Shown here one piece after another: positions 28,659 to 29,036 of a DNA stretch of 29,036 bases. The translations under genes were made by a program, and so were the position numbers. The notes beneath the pieces were generated by a model. The model worked only from the letters and a program-made list of their open reading frames with translations, had not been told where the DNA came from and did no database searches. This stretch comes from a virus, in the IMG/VR virus record IMGVR_UViG_3300032093_000628, positions 1 through 29,036 of that record. The stretch is one strand, 5' to 3'. Numbering within the stretch: position 1 is the first letter of the stretch; every line of letters begins with the position of its first letter.

Positions 28659-29036
28659 ACCTTGTGACTCTGTAATGAGAGTTTCCACTGCGGGTTCTGT
28701 TTACACAACTCAATGCAATGGCGTAAGTTTACTGTATTGATGCGGGTTCCATCGGAGTGAGGACTCAACCAATAATGCTTTGCTGTTATTGAAGGTTGAG
28801 GCACTGACTGCCCTTGATGCCTAACATAGCGCAACTCAGTCACGCCTTGAGGAAAGTTTTTTGCTATAACATGTTCAGCAACCTTAGGACTCACACATAC
28901 AAAGTCAATTCCTATTGGAGCAGGATGCAGTCCGCTTGTTTCGACTGCTTGATAATATCCTTCGTCTTTGAAGTACTGCACTATGTCTTCAGTTAACTGG
29001 TCAAGAGGTTCTCCGCCTGTCCATGTAATTTCATTG
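28643..29036 (-). CDS. queE: 7-carboxy-7-deazaguanine synthase, C-terminal part (window edge)
   Basis: Only the last 130 residues lie in the window. They contain the radical-SAM glycine motif TGGEPL near the cut end, then a VETSG strand, FVCVSPK, and the conserved ending WKLSLQSHKVWNIL typical of QueE. The CxxxCxxC cluster should be just outside the window. QueE converts carboxytetrahydropterin to 7-carboxy-7-deazaguanine, the second-last step before preQ0. It lies with folE in one operon, so the phage probably encodes a 7-deazaguanine DNA modification pathway, with QueD and QueC expected beyond the edge. Confidence 0.85.
   Translation of the reverse strand, partial: NEITWTGGEPLDQLTEDIVQYFKDEGYYQAVETSGLHPAPIGIDFVCVSPKVAEHVIAKNFPQGVTELRYVRHQGQSVPQPSITAKHYWLSPHSDGTRINTVNLRHCIELCKQNPQWKLSLQSHKVWNIL

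Noticed and set aside
1-29036. CRISPR arrays, insertion sequences, integrase, tRNA genes
   Set aside because: No regular spacer-repeat pattern, transposase, integrase or tRNA fold was seen anywhere in the window. No lysis genes or DNA polymerase were recognised either; they presumably lie outside.

Overview
The window is a stretch of a tailed bacteriophage (Caudoviricetes) genome, almost certainly a siphovirus with an HK97-type capsid and a long tail. The evidence is a large terminase, a portal fused to a MuF-type head protein, an S78-type prohead protease, an HK97-fold major capsid protein, head-tail connectors, a tail-tube candidate, a tail assembly chaperone with an apparent frameshift, and a 1142-residue tape measure protein, in canonical order. 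Every gene I can support is on the minus strand, so transcription runs from high to low coordinates. Genes are tightly packed, often with ATGA or TAATG overlaps, and most have strong Shine-Dalgarno sequences (GGAG or AGGAG). The host cannot be named from the sequence.

Layout in transcription order. (1) 29036-27843: the C-terminal part of a QueE-like 7-carboxy-7-deazaguanine synthase, cut by the window edge, then a GTP cyclohydrolase I (FolE) with an N-terminal purine-phosphoribosyltransferase-like domain. (2) 27806-21444: packaging and head genes (DUF5681-type small protein, TerL, portal-MuF, protease/scaffold, capsid, terminator, small connector). (3) 21442-10443: connectors, a family-2 glycosyltransferase embedded in the tail module, tail tube, gpG/gpGT chaperones, tape measure, distal tail and tip proteins, and a small ribbon-helix-helix regulator. 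(4) 10442-9883: a 560-base non-coding control region. It holds two copies of an A-tract repeat that look like tandem leftward promoters, plus two strong intrinsic terminators that only make sense on the plus strand. (5) 9882-5859: many small hypothetical genes, a Sak4-like recombination ATPase and a 32-residue membrane peptide missed by ordinary gene calling. (6) 5862-43: a RecB-type nuclease, two unknown genes (one with a DnaA domain IV-like helix-turn-helix), a T7 gp4/Twinkle-type primase-helicase, two more PD-(D/E)XK-type nucleases, a glycosyltransferase-like protein and a GP88-like protein.

How the genes work together: FolE and QueE are two steps of the preQ0 pathway that phages use to replace guanine in their DNA with 7-deazaguanine derivatives. 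QueD, QueC and the transglycosylase are expected outside the window, although the GP88-like protein at 43-654 is a candidate for a role in the modification. The PRTase-FolE fusion suggests purine salvage coupled to the pathway, possibly recycling the guanine released by base exchange. In addition, my manual scan found no GATC tetranucleotide anywhere in 29 kb and only one ACGT, a sign of strong past selection by restriction enzymes or of a related methylation or repair system.
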